A stretch of DNA of 64,000 nt from Varroa destructor (taxonomy: Eukaryota > Arthropoda > Arachnida > Mesostigmata > Varroidae), in contig NW_019211454.1 of assembly GCF_002443255.2 (NCBI RefSeq), forward strand, positions 32,532,061-32,596,060, given 5' to 3'. This document shows, one piece after another, positions 39,301 to 47,373 of the stretch. How positions within the stretch are numbered: position 1 is the first letter of the stretch; each line of letters opens with the position of its first letter. Below the pieces are notes generated by a model. That model made no database searches and had not been told where the DNA came from. It worked only from the letters and a program-made list of their open reading frames with translations. Both the position numbers and the translations under genes were made by a program.

Positions 39301-42300
39301 CTCTATATATTGCATGCATATATATGTACGTATGGTTGGAACGAATGACCATTGTAGTAGTAATAGCGACTCTTACGAAACCGCTGCAGGTGCCGGAATT
39401 GTGTTGGAACTCATTGTGTCCAAAAAGGGGCGCATCTTTTTCCCTTTTTATGGTTGCTGTTAAAACATGCTACCCAAAATGTGGAAAGTAGAAAAAATTT
39501 CACAAAGGGGAAGTCGCTACGGAGACTTACTTGTAGAAAAAGCAGTTCTTTTTTTCGATGCCTAAGATGATGTCCGAGATGAGATCAGCGTTCCCAGAAG
39601 CTCCAGCGTCCGCCTCGTCTACATCGTAGAAGCGTCCTGCGGCAGAATCGCGTGTGTTGACGCCTATAGAAGTGAAACGACACAAGAAAAACGAGCACCA
39701 AGTAGCAACACAAGGGGACAAGGTACAAAAAAGAAGAGTATTACTGTTAGGACACTGATGGTAATCGTAAAATTTGTAATGTTGGAAAGGAAAGCTTCAA
39801 GAATCCCGAGAGTACCCCATGAACATGGAGACAAAACAAGAAAGAGACTAGAACAGAAACTAAACTGACTGCAAAAGACTAAGGCGCCACTAGAAACTAA
39901 GGGACACGCAGCAAAAAGGGACCGCTGTTGGCGAAGGGAAAGCGTTAGAGGACACCGCTGAGGGCGGAAGGGCGCTAGCACAAGCGGCGACTACAAGTTC
40001 TAGCTACCAAGGTACAAAGGCATGGAAAGGGGTGGTGAAGTCGCATGTTCTACTGCAACAGTAGTGGCATCGTCCCTGTCGAAAAAACGAAGGGAACAAA
40101 GTGGCAGACCGTTGGTGAAGGCGTTGAGTCGTGCGATGTGTCGGTGCTTTTAGAGCGGCCTTGATCGAAAAGCGAGAAACAAGTGAGAGAGAGAGAGAGA
40201 GAGAGTTTTTCATTAAGTGAGTGCATTTCACTTGAGCGAAAGAACGTCGACGAAAAAGAGTCGAAAGGAAACCGACGCAAGCAGCGTGGAAGACTAAAAG
40301 AAGAAGCTAAGAGGCAGGCGGTCTCAGAGAAGCTTTCTGTTGCTAGCGACATTTAGCAGGCGCGACTTTTAAAGCGATTTTAGTTCAACAGAAACGAACC
40401 AACCGCATCTGCTAAACTTAAACTAATCAGTCGCGCCAGGCGACTGCCACTACAGCCATTGTCATTTCCGTTGTTGCCTCCGACAATTCAGTGCACTTAT
40501 TTCTACGGCCAATATGTGTACAGCTTAGGACGAATAGCGGCTCCACTTTCTTTCTCCGCCACAGTTCCTACGTAGTTATTCGTGAGGTTCTCGGTAGCAG
40601 AGTTGCGCGTGTCCAGCGCCTCACTCGCTGGATTCTCAGCACTAGGCTGTAGGAGTCGAATGTCACTTCAGCACCCGCCCGCCTTTACGAGAGGCACCCT
40701 CTAGTCGACTCGAATCGATTAGTCAGTCTGACCCAGCTACTATTACCACTCGAAACTAACAAACGTCGAGCGTGTCTCCTTCCAGGCAAATTGAGGATTT
40801 CAGAGGAAACTGTTAGAGTATAGGAAGAGCCACACGATGGAATATAACAATGAGGGGAAGAAACCAGGAACACAAAGGAGGCGGGTGGATGGAATAAGGA
40901 TAGAAGAACGAGAGTAGCTGAAACGAAAGCGGACGAAACAGTTCCGCTGCTGAATACAGGAAACGACTAAGCATGACTGCTATCACTATTGCTGCTGCTT
41001 CTGCTCCGAAAAGAAGCACCAGAAAGCAGAAAGACAACAGAAGCACAGACTCACCCTCAATTTGACGAACCACGCACAACAATCTTTGGAAAGCGCTCTT
41101 AGACAATTTGAGTGCGTGGCTAAGATGACTCTGGACGCCTGCGAAAAATCAATTAAACGGATTAGTACCTTTAATTTGATGCTCTCTCTACCAGGACGCA
41201 TTATTAAGAATAGTACTTGTGCGCCGTCCAACAGACGGTGAATTATAAGTGGCTATAAAACGGCACACAGTTGGTGAATTAATAGCCTCAGCACTGATAC
41301 TTATTAAACTCTAAACATAATGTATAACACACAAGTGTACGGGGATAATGGGTGGTAGATCATGTACATAAAAGCGTGACAATTCCGAATGTTTAGTAGG
41401 AATACCGAACATAAGGGTCAAACTTTTTTTTCTATAGTACGCTAATATGTATCCAGACATATCAGAATTCAGTAGCAATTTTCGATTCTGGATTGATAGT
41501 TGCTGGAAAACGTACATAAGAAATGGAAAATTAATAGAACTTTTGTGTCAGTAGCATGCTGTCTGCAGTCTTAAGGCTATTATGCAACTAACAGATTGAC
41601 AGTGGCGGAGAAGAATACGTTTTATGTTTATCGAAAGACGTATGAACATTTATCTTTTCACGGTTAACTAAAGGCAGAGTATCTGCCCTGTTAGAAAAGT
41701 TAGAAGCAAAAAGCCCTAAAGCCTTACATGTGCGTTGCAGTTTCTTTGCGTTATCTCTGGACAGAAAACCATCCTCAAGCGCCGTACGAACCCCATACTC
41801 CAGTACTTTAGCTACGCTGTCTTCCTCCGCCTGATCCTGGTCCACATTTGAACTTCTGAAACAGTGTACGTTGTGAATGACAGCGCACAGAGCTCATGAT
41901 AAAGACAAAATTTCGTCGTGCTAAAAGCTAGGCCTTATAAACAATGTTGCTCTTTTACGGGCAGGCATTGTCAACAGGTGAAAACAGGCTGGGTTCTTTT
42001 ATATATATAGTTCCAGCTAAAAGTAACTAGTAGGACCGGCAGTTCGCCACGGAAGTTACATCTGGACTTTGTCAATTAATAGGCTTGCCACTGTTTAGCA
42101 TTAATCGTCAACCACATGTTCACAAGATAATTCTTATACACGAGCTTTACAGGCATTTCGCTATAAATTTCTTAGATGGGGCTGGGTCTAGGAAAAATCG
42201 TTCTCTACGAGTCGCTGTCATTTCAGAGCCATTTGTGTTATTTTCGAGATTTTTTCAGTCTGTCTGCAAATAGTGTCACACGTCTAATGACGTCTTGGTG

Positions 42301-45228
42301 CAACATTCATACTTCAAGCTCTAAGGATAAAGTAGACTGGTTCATTAAATGTGTCGTGGAACATGCGTTCTCCGCCTCGCCAAAGACGAATCATCATAAA
42401 TAATCATACGTGTATTCATGTGTACACGAGTCCTTTGTGCAAGATGAACATAAATGGAACTAGGTTGAAATCCATTAGCAACACTACAAAGTAGAGACGA
42501 GACGTCTTACCGGTTTGGTGGTTCGAGACAGTACACGGGAGGAATTGCGTTTTCATCAAGGGTGTACCAAATTTCCAGGGCAGATGTGTCTAGTCCAGCG
42601 TCCTGGCAGCACATGAGAATGTTTGAAAAATCTGCGACCGGTATTGTAGGCGGCAAGACCAAAGGTCGACTCTTGTTCCCAACGAGGCACTGCGCATAAA
42701 ACAAATAGATGCTCACTTCAAGAAAGTCAAAGATCTTCGAAGCGTTCTACAGTAAGAAACACAATAGCTTTAAAATTAGCGGCGTTCGGATTCGACGGAA
42801 TTGTGAGAACCTTTACAAGTTACCCGAGTAAGTATCGCGTACCCTGAAGGCGGAAGAATGTATATCTACGCGGCTTTTTACCACATTTGTTTGGTATTTA
42901 TATAGAGCCATATTTGGAGGTCTCTGCAACTAGTGCTGCGATAAAGAGCTGCTCAATTCGTTCTATGTAGATGTCTACTTATCTTTCGAATTTCGTTAAC
43001 AGTGAATATTGTACGACTCAAACTCCCGACTCTAGTCATGCATTAAAGCCAAAAGCAGATCTCCAGACGTTTCAAGCCTTCCAACTTTCACTGTTGAAAT
43101 TTTAAATAAATCCGACAAATATACTCATGTCTTCGTTTCAAAGTAATACATACATTATTATTTATAGAACGACGTTTTCTTTTTATCAGAATTACAACTA
43201 GTACATTTCAAGTAAAACGAGCAAGAACAAATCAATCTACTTATTTACGTCTGTAAGTCTGCTTGTCTTCCAGAGAAAATGGTTCATATTGTAAGTGATA
43301 CGACTTTTCATTTTCCTTAGAGAATAGATTTTCCATATGGAGTAACATCACACGTAATCAAGCGTTCCTAGCACTTCGTATCTTCCCTTGACATCTAGGA
43401 AAGCGAACGTAGACAAAACGCGCCGACTTATCACTGCTGTTGAATAGATGTTAGATAGGCGAAAATTATGCTATAATTACTATAGCGTTCGGCGTTACTA
43501 CACGAGGCGAGGAGATAGCTCGCCTTAAATGTCTTCACATGAAAAGTCCTTCACGGAAAAATCGTCCCGCCAGCTTAGTTAACCGCCCACAGAAGAACTA
43601 CATGCACCACCCGGGTCGGTGTTGACTCCTTGGCACCATGGGTCTCCCCTCAAACTTCGAGCTAGAGCAAAGGGTAACATGGCAGAGGTCGGCAGCTCAA
43701 AGTTATACACGCACTCTGGCTTCAACGACAGGCATACGCAGGCGGTTGCAGTACTGGTTGTAACAGCTGCGGCCTCATCCATGATAACTTTTTGGTTGAA
43801 GAGGGACGTGAAGCGAATGAAGCTCCACACGGCAGAATTTGTGGGATGGAAGGGTAGAAGAGGCCGATAAACCTAGCCACACGGAAACGTGGGGTGTGTG
43901 TGTGTGTGCGGGCTCGCGGCAGGGGGAAGCGGACGCATGACAACGGCAAGGCGGAAGAGTATATCTAGTGATGATGAAAAGAGCCGACGCGTTGGCGCCA
44001 TATCCCTATTCCACATTGCCGACAGCTCCCGTTGAGGGAACTGCAGCTTGTTGCTACTGCTGCTCCGTTCATCGTTGCCAGCAACGGCTGCTGCCGTCGC
44101 CGCTAAAGCCGCCGCATCAGATAAGTGAAGTCTGTCGCAGTGATGGCGGCAGTAGCAGCAAGAAACACCAAAATAAAGTGAAGAAGCCAGCAGAAGTACT
44201 GGCAAGAAGGCCAGTAGCCAGCAACGATCGGTACGTGTTGTGTTGCGGAAGTGCAAGCATAACATCTCTTTTCATCCTATTCGCGGGCCCGCTGCTGCTG
44301 CTGCTGCTGCTGCTGCCTGTACCAACCCCTGCCTGCGTTTGCAAGGAAAAACTCCAGGAATAGAAGGACAGCCCCAGGAGGTAACGGGCGGACGGGGAAG
44401 CTGGAGGCGGCGAGGATGCCGCTGGCATGTGGCGTCACCCATTGCCACAAAAAATTTGATTAAACCGCAACAGAAAAAAGGAAGGCTACAGCCCACAACT
44501 GTAGTGTCTATAAAAGAGAATAAAGCTAACCGCGACTGATGTGGTCACTTGGAGTGCGTACAGCGGAACCCGTTACTCTAAAAGCAAGCGAATCCTCTAT
44601 TTGGCTGAAATGTTCTACTGACAAGAAAAATCTAAGGGCGTGCTTAAAAGCAGGGATTTGATAGAGAACCCTATCGATGTTGGACAGATATTGCTGTTAC
44701 TGTTTAAATCGGCACCTTTGCACATAATGCTCAATGGAAAACTTAGAGATTCGTGTTAAATGTCAGCGTTTCGTAAAACGCTCTTTGTAAATAAATCATA
44801 AAAACGTAAGAAGGCTGACAAAGCTTCACTCTAAAACTAAGAGCAATGTAGCAATTTGTTTAAATACATACGTAAGTATGTACGCTGACAGCAAACGGCC
44901 GATAGCTTTCAAGATACATAGAAGCCAAATGGGAGATTTTTTACTGGAAGGATTACTGTGCATTTCTATAGAATATCAACTATTTTTTACAACTATCCAA
45001 ATGAAACTAGCTATTGTGTACGCACAATGAGAAAGCATCCGAGAGATCCGCTGTGACATTCGTCGATTTCCCTCAGGTGAACGTCCGTTTCGACGCGTGG
45101 ATTGAGCCACGAGTCATCGGTGAAATGTTGTACGTCCATTAGTGCGAAATCGATCCCGAGGCTGGCGCAGTGCTTCTGTAGCTCGGGCACAAGTTGTTCA
45201 TGCAACACCCGTCGTTCGTGCTCGAAAT
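32..45228 (-). CDS. NWD2-like NACHT STAND NTPase, 14 exons, both ends incomplete
   Basis: Joined exons: 45228-45026, 42689-42511, 41855-41728, 41138-41055, 39663-39531, 23602-23440, 21260-21048, 16823-16629, 15240-15012, 12898-12631, 8938-8787, 5678-5573, 3567-3365, 72-32 (2297 nt, about 766 residues). All introns are GT-AG and every join agrees in phase with no stop. Model residues 1-68 hold the N-terminal ER-x-x-L-x-E block; 69-128 the WY-x-x-DENAIPP block; 356-363 Walker A GVEGSGKS; 446-455 Walker B LVIILDDLDE; 530-575 the LTPEQQ and PLF-V-RLL-x-E helical part; 600-649 a winged-helix-like part; 754-766 an N-x-x-K-x-x-x-L-P block. Known for the family: NWD proteins couple a nucleotide-switch NACHT module to C-terminal WD40 repeats. 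They are intracellular scaffolds or sensors; human NWD1 and NWD2 are poorly understood. Inference: the WD40 half lies past base 1. NWD1 or another NPHP3-like STAND protein are alternatives. The family call is firm, the exact orthologue is not. Confidence 0.88.
1564..1582. repeat. (TG)n microsatellite
   Basis: A run of nine TG/GT dinucleotides in intron 13. Confidence 0.95.
2833..2877. repeat. Perfect hairpin, 20-bp arms and 5-nt loop
   Basis: The left arm GACTTGAATTTTTCGAGTAT (2833-2852) and the right arm (2858-2877) are exact reverse complements around CTCTA. It lies in intron 13. It could be a tiny palindromic element remnant, a cruciform site or an RNA hairpin. Confidence 0.9.
3283..3319. 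repeat. (TA)n microsatellite
   Basis: An uninterrupted AT/TA dinucleotide run of about 36 nt, close downstream of exon 13 on the minus strand. Confidence 0.97.
3365..3567 (-). CDS. Exon 13 of the NWD2-like gene
   Basis: The acceptor is CTATTTAAAG and the chosen donor GTTAGT; phase 2 in, phase 1 out. The split codon completes R-Y-L, then DLRSCHAELGAAFHMGFLAQ follows. That matches the family's R-Y-L-x-x-x-x-x-x-R-x-x-H-x-x-L-A-x-x-F motif. The tail, DDWSDILREVDETWMHLLQG, is not conserved enough to identify. An alternative donor three bases upstream (GTGGTT, exon end 3368) keeps the frame and removes one codon. Confidence 0.82.
3568..5572 (-). other. Intron 12
   Basis: A plus-strand 127-codon frame at 4408-4791 has a leucine run and no recognisable domain; it is taken as chance. 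Nothing else is seen. Confidence 0.75.
5573..5678 (-). CDS. Exon 12 of the NWD2-like gene
   Basis: The acceptor is CTATTTAAAG and the donor GTACGT; phase 1 in, phase 2 out. It encodes GSLLKRCYVDCRSYIQWSHR and ends ISQCIKN. This fits the family block L-x-x-R-x-x-x-G-x-x-x-x-x-W-x-H-R-x-x, which lies before R-Y-L. The acceptor lacks a long pyrimidine tract and shares an unusual 15-base context with the acceptor of exon 13. Confidence 0.83.
5679..8786 (-). other. Intron 11
   Basis: No gene, transposon or strong repeat is seen. It holds short poly-A and poly-T runs only. Confidence 0.75.
8787..8938 (-). CDS. Exon 11 of the NWD2-like gene: winged-helix-like part
   Basis: The acceptor is TTACAG followed directly by ATATGG; the donor is GTAAAT; phase 2 in, phase 1 out. 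The join gives LEQ-R-YGLQPVRRICSFLA, then GFREPELMELLQ, then PLTWIAIKKEL. In family members the order is E-x-x-x-G-x-x-L-V-x-R-A-L-x-x-L-x-x-S, then G-L-x-E-x-E-L-x-D-x-L, then P-x-x-x-W-x-x-I-x-x-x-L. Confidence 0.89.
8939..12630 (-). other. Intron 10
   Basis: Several (TA)n runs and no recognisable gene. Overlapping frames on both strands at 11287-11671 show no conserved features. Confidence 0.75.
12320..12345. repeat. (TA)n microsatellite
   Basis: An uninterrupted TA run in intron 10. Shorter TA runs occur near 10900-10916, 11879-11891, 14073-14085, 14879-14891 and 38732-38744. Confidence 0.96.
12631..12898 (-). CDS. Exon 10 of the NWD2-like gene: post-NACHT helical region
   Basis: The acceptor is GTACCCTTTGCACGTTCAG and the donor GTACGT; phase 1 in, phase 2 out. 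It encodes ARSLTPEQQHAVATALEAA, then GGPLFVRLLCERSRRWRSSD, and ends LDNLEQ. These match the family's L-T-x-x-Q, P-L-x-L-x-L-x-x-E-x-x-x-W-x-S and L-E-x-x-x-G blocks in order. Its GC content is clearly above the flanking introns. A longer overlapping minus-strand frame runs past both splice sites but loses the conserved blocks. Confidence 0.91.
12899..15011 (-). other. Intron 9
   Basis: AT-rich with short TA and T runs. Nothing else is recognised. Confidence 0.78.
15012..15240 (-). CDS. Exon 9 of the NWD2-like gene: Walker B
   Basis: The acceptor is TCTTCACTGCATAG and the donor GTTAGT; phase 0 in, phase 1 out. It encodes DLVIILDDLDEL, a Walker B with the extra acidic residues typical of NACHT proteins. 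GWLPWTLPLNVHIIVSVSSA follows, the W-L-P-x-x-L-P-x-x-V-x-x-I-V-S strand that is highly characteristic of NWD and NPHP3-like NTPases. The magnesium-coordinating and catalytic acidic residues (DDLDE) are intact. Confidence 0.93.
15241..16628 (-). other. Intron 8
   Basis: Its only recognisable content is the Tc1-like transposase relic at 16025-16330, antisense to the host gene. Confidence 0.8.
16025..16330 (+). mobile_element. Decayed Tc1-like DDE transposase fragment
   Basis: One plus-strand frame reads NNDTIAEEAFLRCC, then VEVLQWPENLYPIESTWRYI. This is the C-terminal DDE block of Tc1/mariner transposases, normally E-V-L-x-W-P-x-x-S-P-D-L-N-P-I-E-x-x-W. After a frameshift, ITNVLQLYKAMPQIWAQDPD and then HIWNMPN continue the family's helix up to M-P-x-R. 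A stop breaks the frame before VSAVIAEK. The element is truncated, frameshifted and inactive. It lies inside intron 8, antisense to the host gene. No terminal inverted repeats were found. Confidence 0.72.
16629..16823 (-). CDS. Exon 8 of the NWD2-like gene: NACHT core
   Basis: The acceptor is GACTCTGTTTTAG and the donor GTAAGT; phase 0 on both sides, 65 codons. It encodes EWLGSDVVRVIRSVAKSP and then YTAELLRNMCLHISMVFGFE. In family members R-F-L-G-T-S is followed by L-L-x-S-I-C-x-Q. It lies in the correct place between Walker A (exon 7) and Walker B (exon 9). Confidence 0.88.
16824..21047 (-). other. Intron 7
   Basis: About 4.2 kb with no recognisable gene or transposon. Confidence 0.78.
21048..21260 (-). 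CDS. Exon 7 of the NWD2-like gene: NACHT P-loop
   Basis: The acceptor is TTCTGTTCCCGTAG and the donor GTAAAC; phase 0 on both sides, 71 codons. Codons 54-71 encode PIVVCGVEGSGKSTLLAQ, a hydrophobic strand leading into Walker A (G-x-x-x-x-G-K-S at 21086-21063). This is the ATP-binding loop of the NACHT domain. The preceding helix with REHLRALGV and the short LLYIQRLM segment are typical of the region just before the P-loop in NWD and NPHP3-like proteins. Confidence 0.92.
21261..23439 (-). other. Intron 6
   Basis: AT-rich, with frames on both strands at 21430-21820 that look like chance. Nothing else is seen. Confidence 0.78.
23440..23602 (-). CDS. Exon 6 of the NWD2-like gene: pre-NACHT helices
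   Basis: The acceptor is TTGTTCATACGGGTAG and the donor GTAACG; phase 2 in, phase 0 out. Joined to exon 5 it reads through ISWSPSGVDPNMNEHAVYLD. That matches the family pattern of V-x-W-x-x-x-G followed by H-x-x-Y-L-x-x-x-C before two amphipathic helices. The exon ends at TFRK. Confidence 0.87.
29600..29618. repeat. (ATT)n trinucleotide repeat
   Basis: Six ATT units in intron 5. Confidence 0.95.
30655..31190 (+). mobile_element. Decayed mariner-type transposase (N-terminal and middle part)
   Basis: The frame from 30661 reads TRFCRSCSEDFDVKDDLRSG, then RLITKNADKI, then DIVRELNIYHQTASNHW. This is the second helix-turn-helix of mariner transposases, whose pattern is F-D-V-K-D-x-x-R-S-G-R-P. 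Further on, in other frames, come CVWWG, YELRPLDRTID and RREISMHTP, the positions where mariners have C-x-W-W-D, Y-E-L-L-P-x-x-x-T-I and the R-P-E-L region. Several frameshifts, stops and an internal deletion show it is dead. It lies in intron 5, antisense to the host gene. Confidence 0.75.
31379..31424. repeat. Perfect hairpin, 15-bp arms, AT-rich loop
   Basis: The left arm TTTCGACCGCTCTCT (31379-31393) and the right arm (31410-31424) are exact reverse complements. The 16-nt spacer contains a second small palindrome around TATACATATA. It lies about 200 bases downstream of the mariner relic in intron 5; it does not look like that element's terminal repeat. Confidence 0.88.
36193..36217. other. 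Assembly gap (25 N)
   Basis: Unknown bases inside intron 5. The true gap length is unknown, so the size of this intron is only approximate. Confidence 0.99.
39531..39663 (-). CDS. Exon 5 of the NWD2-like gene: linker
   Basis: The acceptor is TTTCACTTCTATAG and the donor GTAAGT; phase 1 in, phase 2 out. It encodes an acidic loop beginning VNTRDSAAGRFYDVDEAD, followed by LISDIILGIEKKNCFFY. It lies where NWD2 has its less conserved R-x-I to N-x-x-x-Y linker ahead of the NACHT domain. The next coding exon is almost 16 kb away. Confidence 0.82.
39664..41054 (-). other. Intron 4
   Basis: Strongly purine-rich on the plus strand at about 39700-40370 and 40800-41050. The composition produces long serine- and leucine-rich minus-strand frames that are not genes. 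It contains the (GA)n run at 40185. Confidence 0.8.
40185..40205. repeat. (GA)n microsatellite
   Basis: A GA run inside a longer stretch of intron 4 that is purine-rich on the plus strand. Confidence 0.95.
41055..41138 (-). CDS. Exon 4 of the NWD2-like gene (84 nt)
   Basis: The acceptor is TTTTTCGCAG and the donor GTGAGT; phase 1 on both sides. It encodes VQSHLSHALKLSKSAFQRLL followed by CVVRQIE. This corresponds to the family segment in which a helix is followed by C-x-x-x-x-R-x-I before a surface loop. The exon is short, but both splice sites are strong and the reading frame is exact. Confidence 0.82.
41139..41727 (-). other. Intron 3
   Basis: About 590 bases with no further feature seen. 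Confidence 0.82.
41728..41855 (-). CDS. Exon 3 of the NWD2-like gene
   Basis: The acceptor is CACTGTTTCAG and the donor GTAAGG; phase 2 in, phase 1 out. It encodes 42 full codons including EEDSVAKVLEYGVRTALEDG, an amphipathic stretch. It sits where family members have W-x-E-x-x-x-E-I-x-K-x-x-x-x-A-x-x-x-L. The split codons on both sides join cleanly to exons 2 and 4. Confidence 0.85.
41856..42510 (-). other. Intron 2
   Basis: About 650 bases with no further feature seen. Confidence 0.85.
42511..42689 (-). CDS. Exon 2 of the NWD2-like gene: WY-x-x-DENA block
   Basis: The acceptor is TTGTTTTATGCGCAG and the donor GTAAGA; phase 0 in, phase 2 out. The exon starts CLVGNKSRPLVLPPTIP, which corresponds to the family's L-x-G-x-K-x-x-x-x-x-x-P-x-x-I stretch. 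It ends LEIWYTLDENAIPPVYCLEP, the well-conserved W-Y-x-x-D-E-N-A/S-x-P-x-x-Y-x-L-x-P signature of NWD proteins. Joined to exon 1 it restores the segment FLI-CLVGNK without a gap. Confidence 0.9.
42690..45025 (-). other. Intron 1 with a GC-rich core
   Basis: The part at about 43560-44480 is GC-rich, with GCT/CTG repeats and open frames on both strands. It has no recognisable protein features and may be a regulatory or repeat-driven island. Confidence 0.72.
44291..44316. repeat. (GCT)n trinucleotide repeat
   Basis: More than eight GCT units in the GC-rich part of intron 1. The repeat lies inside open frames on both strands (leucine or alanine runs). This explains those frames better than coding function does. 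Confidence 0.96.
45026..45228 (-). CDS. Exon 1 of the NWD2-like gene: N-terminal ER-x-x-L block
   Basis: The acceptor is a long T-run followed by AACCTTTCCGAG; the donor is GTGCGT. The exon enters in phase 1 and leaves in phase 0. It encodes DFEHERRVLHEQLVPELQKH, followed by GIDFALMDVQ. This matches the NWD and NPHP3-like pattern in which an ER-x-x-L helix and a P-x-L-x-x-C helix lead to a hydrophobic strand ending in an acidic residue. The end, LREIDECHSGSLGCFLI, matches the family's E-x-x-x-C-x-x-x-S-x-G-x-F segment. An in-frame TAA sits just upstream of the acceptor, so the exon cannot extend. The start codon and the strand before the aspartate must come from an upstream exon. Confidence 0.85.
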
Positions 45229-46156
45229 CTCGGAAAGGTTAAAAAAAAAAAAAAAACGATACAACTTTAATAAGACTTTTGATACGTTTGAAAACGTACG
45301 TATTTCAACGTTGAGTAAGAACGATAAGCCTTTTAAAAATTCGTTACTATATGTGATAACTAGCACATGTCATCGTTACTGCTACGATAATTCGATAGAT
45401 GCACCTCGGTGCTGGAATATACGTATACGGCTAGTGGGCGTAGTTCTTCAAATTTAGTATATAATATATAATCTGAAATGCATTGCGACGAAGTAGATCA
45501 TATTCAATTGAAGATCGAAATTATGATGCATGGATGTACCGTGTTGCTTTTCTCAGCCGCAGCAAAATTCACCTGTCGCATGGGAAATTTGACTGTGGCT
45601 ACTTATACTATTCCCTATATTTTTTGTCCAGGAAGAGAATTGTGAATCATTTGTCTGCGTGACCCGTAACTAAGATGCACTGCCTACGGAATTTCCCCCG
45701 GTGTTTTCTTAACATACGAACACTTGTAACGATATTTATACCAGAGTTTTCAAATGGAGAAGGTGTGTTGATTTAATCCTTTCTAGAAGTTATCCTGAAG
45801 AAACGTGTTCGGCATCGAACGATCGCAGTGACAACAGCCAAGGAGATAGTAATTGTGATCTGAAACTGTATGTACAAGTTCGTAGGGTGTAGGTTTCTGT
45901 ACCCTACCTTTTTCGCTCAAAAAACGTGAATAGATGCAAAGCCATTGTTGTCTATTTTAGGCTATGGAGAAAGCCATGTTCATAAAAATGACACGCATCA
46001 GTCAGACCATCTCTGATCTGAAGTAGTTTCACAGTCAAAGGGGATCTTTCCGAGTTAGTCAACCAGATGCCATCTTTGTAACGTATACATTTGCATTTCA
46101 GTTAGGAAATAACTTCAGATCGCTCCAATTGGATCAAAATCTCTTCCAATGTTTGT

Positions 46157-46179
46157 TATATATATATATATATATATAA
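46157..46179. repeat. (TA)n microsatellite
   Basis: An uninterrupted TA run upstream of exon 1. Confidence 0.96.
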
Positions 46180-47351
46180 TGATTCACGTGTAAAAAAAAT
46201 TGCATACGTTTTGCTTTGCACTGAACTTTAAGCATATGCGAAAATTATTTTCCAGACCTCATTTTGAACACAAAGTATTTTAGCCACCAAATCCACCAAA
46301 AAATAAAATGTTATTAATAACGATACAATAAAATACCACTAAGGAGACTCGAAAAGAACGTCGATTGCGGAAGCAAAATATCCCTATAAGGGTAAATTGT
46401 TCACTGTCAATCAGATTCGGGTCAAAGTGAATACAACTACATGTTTAAGCGCTAAACTAGCTTGAAACCCTAATTAGGCCAATGTTTAGAGCCTTTTACT
46501 GAAATAAAAAAAGCAGTAATGTCAGTAGAAAAGAAACGCCTGATTTTGCTATAACGGCACACCTCTGAAGGATTATTACGGCGGAACTAGATTACGCTAC
46601 GTGAGCTCATAAAGCAATCCACGAATAAAAGATGCTCGAACATGCAGTAAATAAACTAAAAAGCTGTTAAAGCTATTTATTTATATAACCGCAGTACCTG
46701 TAGGTTTTTCTATTTGGTATAACTTCGTGCTAATAAAGCCTTTTTTTTTAATACCCTTAATTTTAAAATGGGCGTAGCTCAGCTTTGTGCTTACGTAGAA
46801 AGCTCTCAATGGTTAACAAAACCTGTGTTCTCCATAATTTGGGAGAAACTATAATGAACTCCTGTTACAGAGACCATTGCCGAATCTCTCTTGCTGTCTG
46901 ATAAGCCCGTTAACGGCAAAAGGAGATGAATAACACACGTTGATCAGAGAATCGTTGCTCTGCTGCAAAAATTAGCTCATGTTTACACCTCGTTGGGTGT
47001 AAAGACTGCTCGATGAGATGACAGCGAAAGCATCAAAAAACTATCTTCGTTCATTAAAGTTAAGTTTTTAAATTTTCTTCATTAAGTTTTTCTCCTAATT
47101 GTTTGGGATGCTTCTCTCGTTCCTTTCCGGCATTCGACGGACGTAAGGACACACTTAATTAGCACCTTTTTTTTTTTATTTCAGCTGTCGCTTCATTGTT
47201 TCCGATTTGTCGGAGTCTCCTTACTTAGGCCAGGTGAAGCATTGAGCTTAAGAAATAACTGTTAAGCCTAACAACTAATTTTGTTAATGACTGGTTATAT
47301 CTGCTGAATGGAACCACAAAACTAAGAAAGAAACAACCGTAAACTTCCAGT

Positions 47352-47373
47352 AAAAAAAAAAAAAAAAAAAAAA
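47352..47373. repeat. Poly-A tract
   Basis: A run of about 22 A, followed by G and an AT-rich tail. No retroposon body was recognised in front of it. Confidence 0.9.

Larger units (their letters stand above)
23603..39530 (-). other. Intron 5 (about 16 kb)
   Basis: The largest intron between firm exons. It contains a GC-richer block at 24200-24680 with frames on both strands, the (ATT)n run at 29600, the mariner relic at 30655-31190, the hairpin at 31379-31424 and the N gap at 36193. A few plus-strand frames at 32628, 34820, 35319, 36612 and 37571 could hide a nested gene but match no family convincingly. Confidence 0.72.

Noticed and set aside
39664..40352. Minus-strand serine/leucine-rich frames of about 100 codons
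   Set aside because: Purine-tract composition removes stop codons on the opposite strand; there is no conserved motif.
43873..44428. Overlapping 100- to 131-codon frames on both strands
   Set aside because: They are low-complexity alanine, serine and leucine runs caused by GCT/CTG repeats and GC-rich composition inside intron 1.
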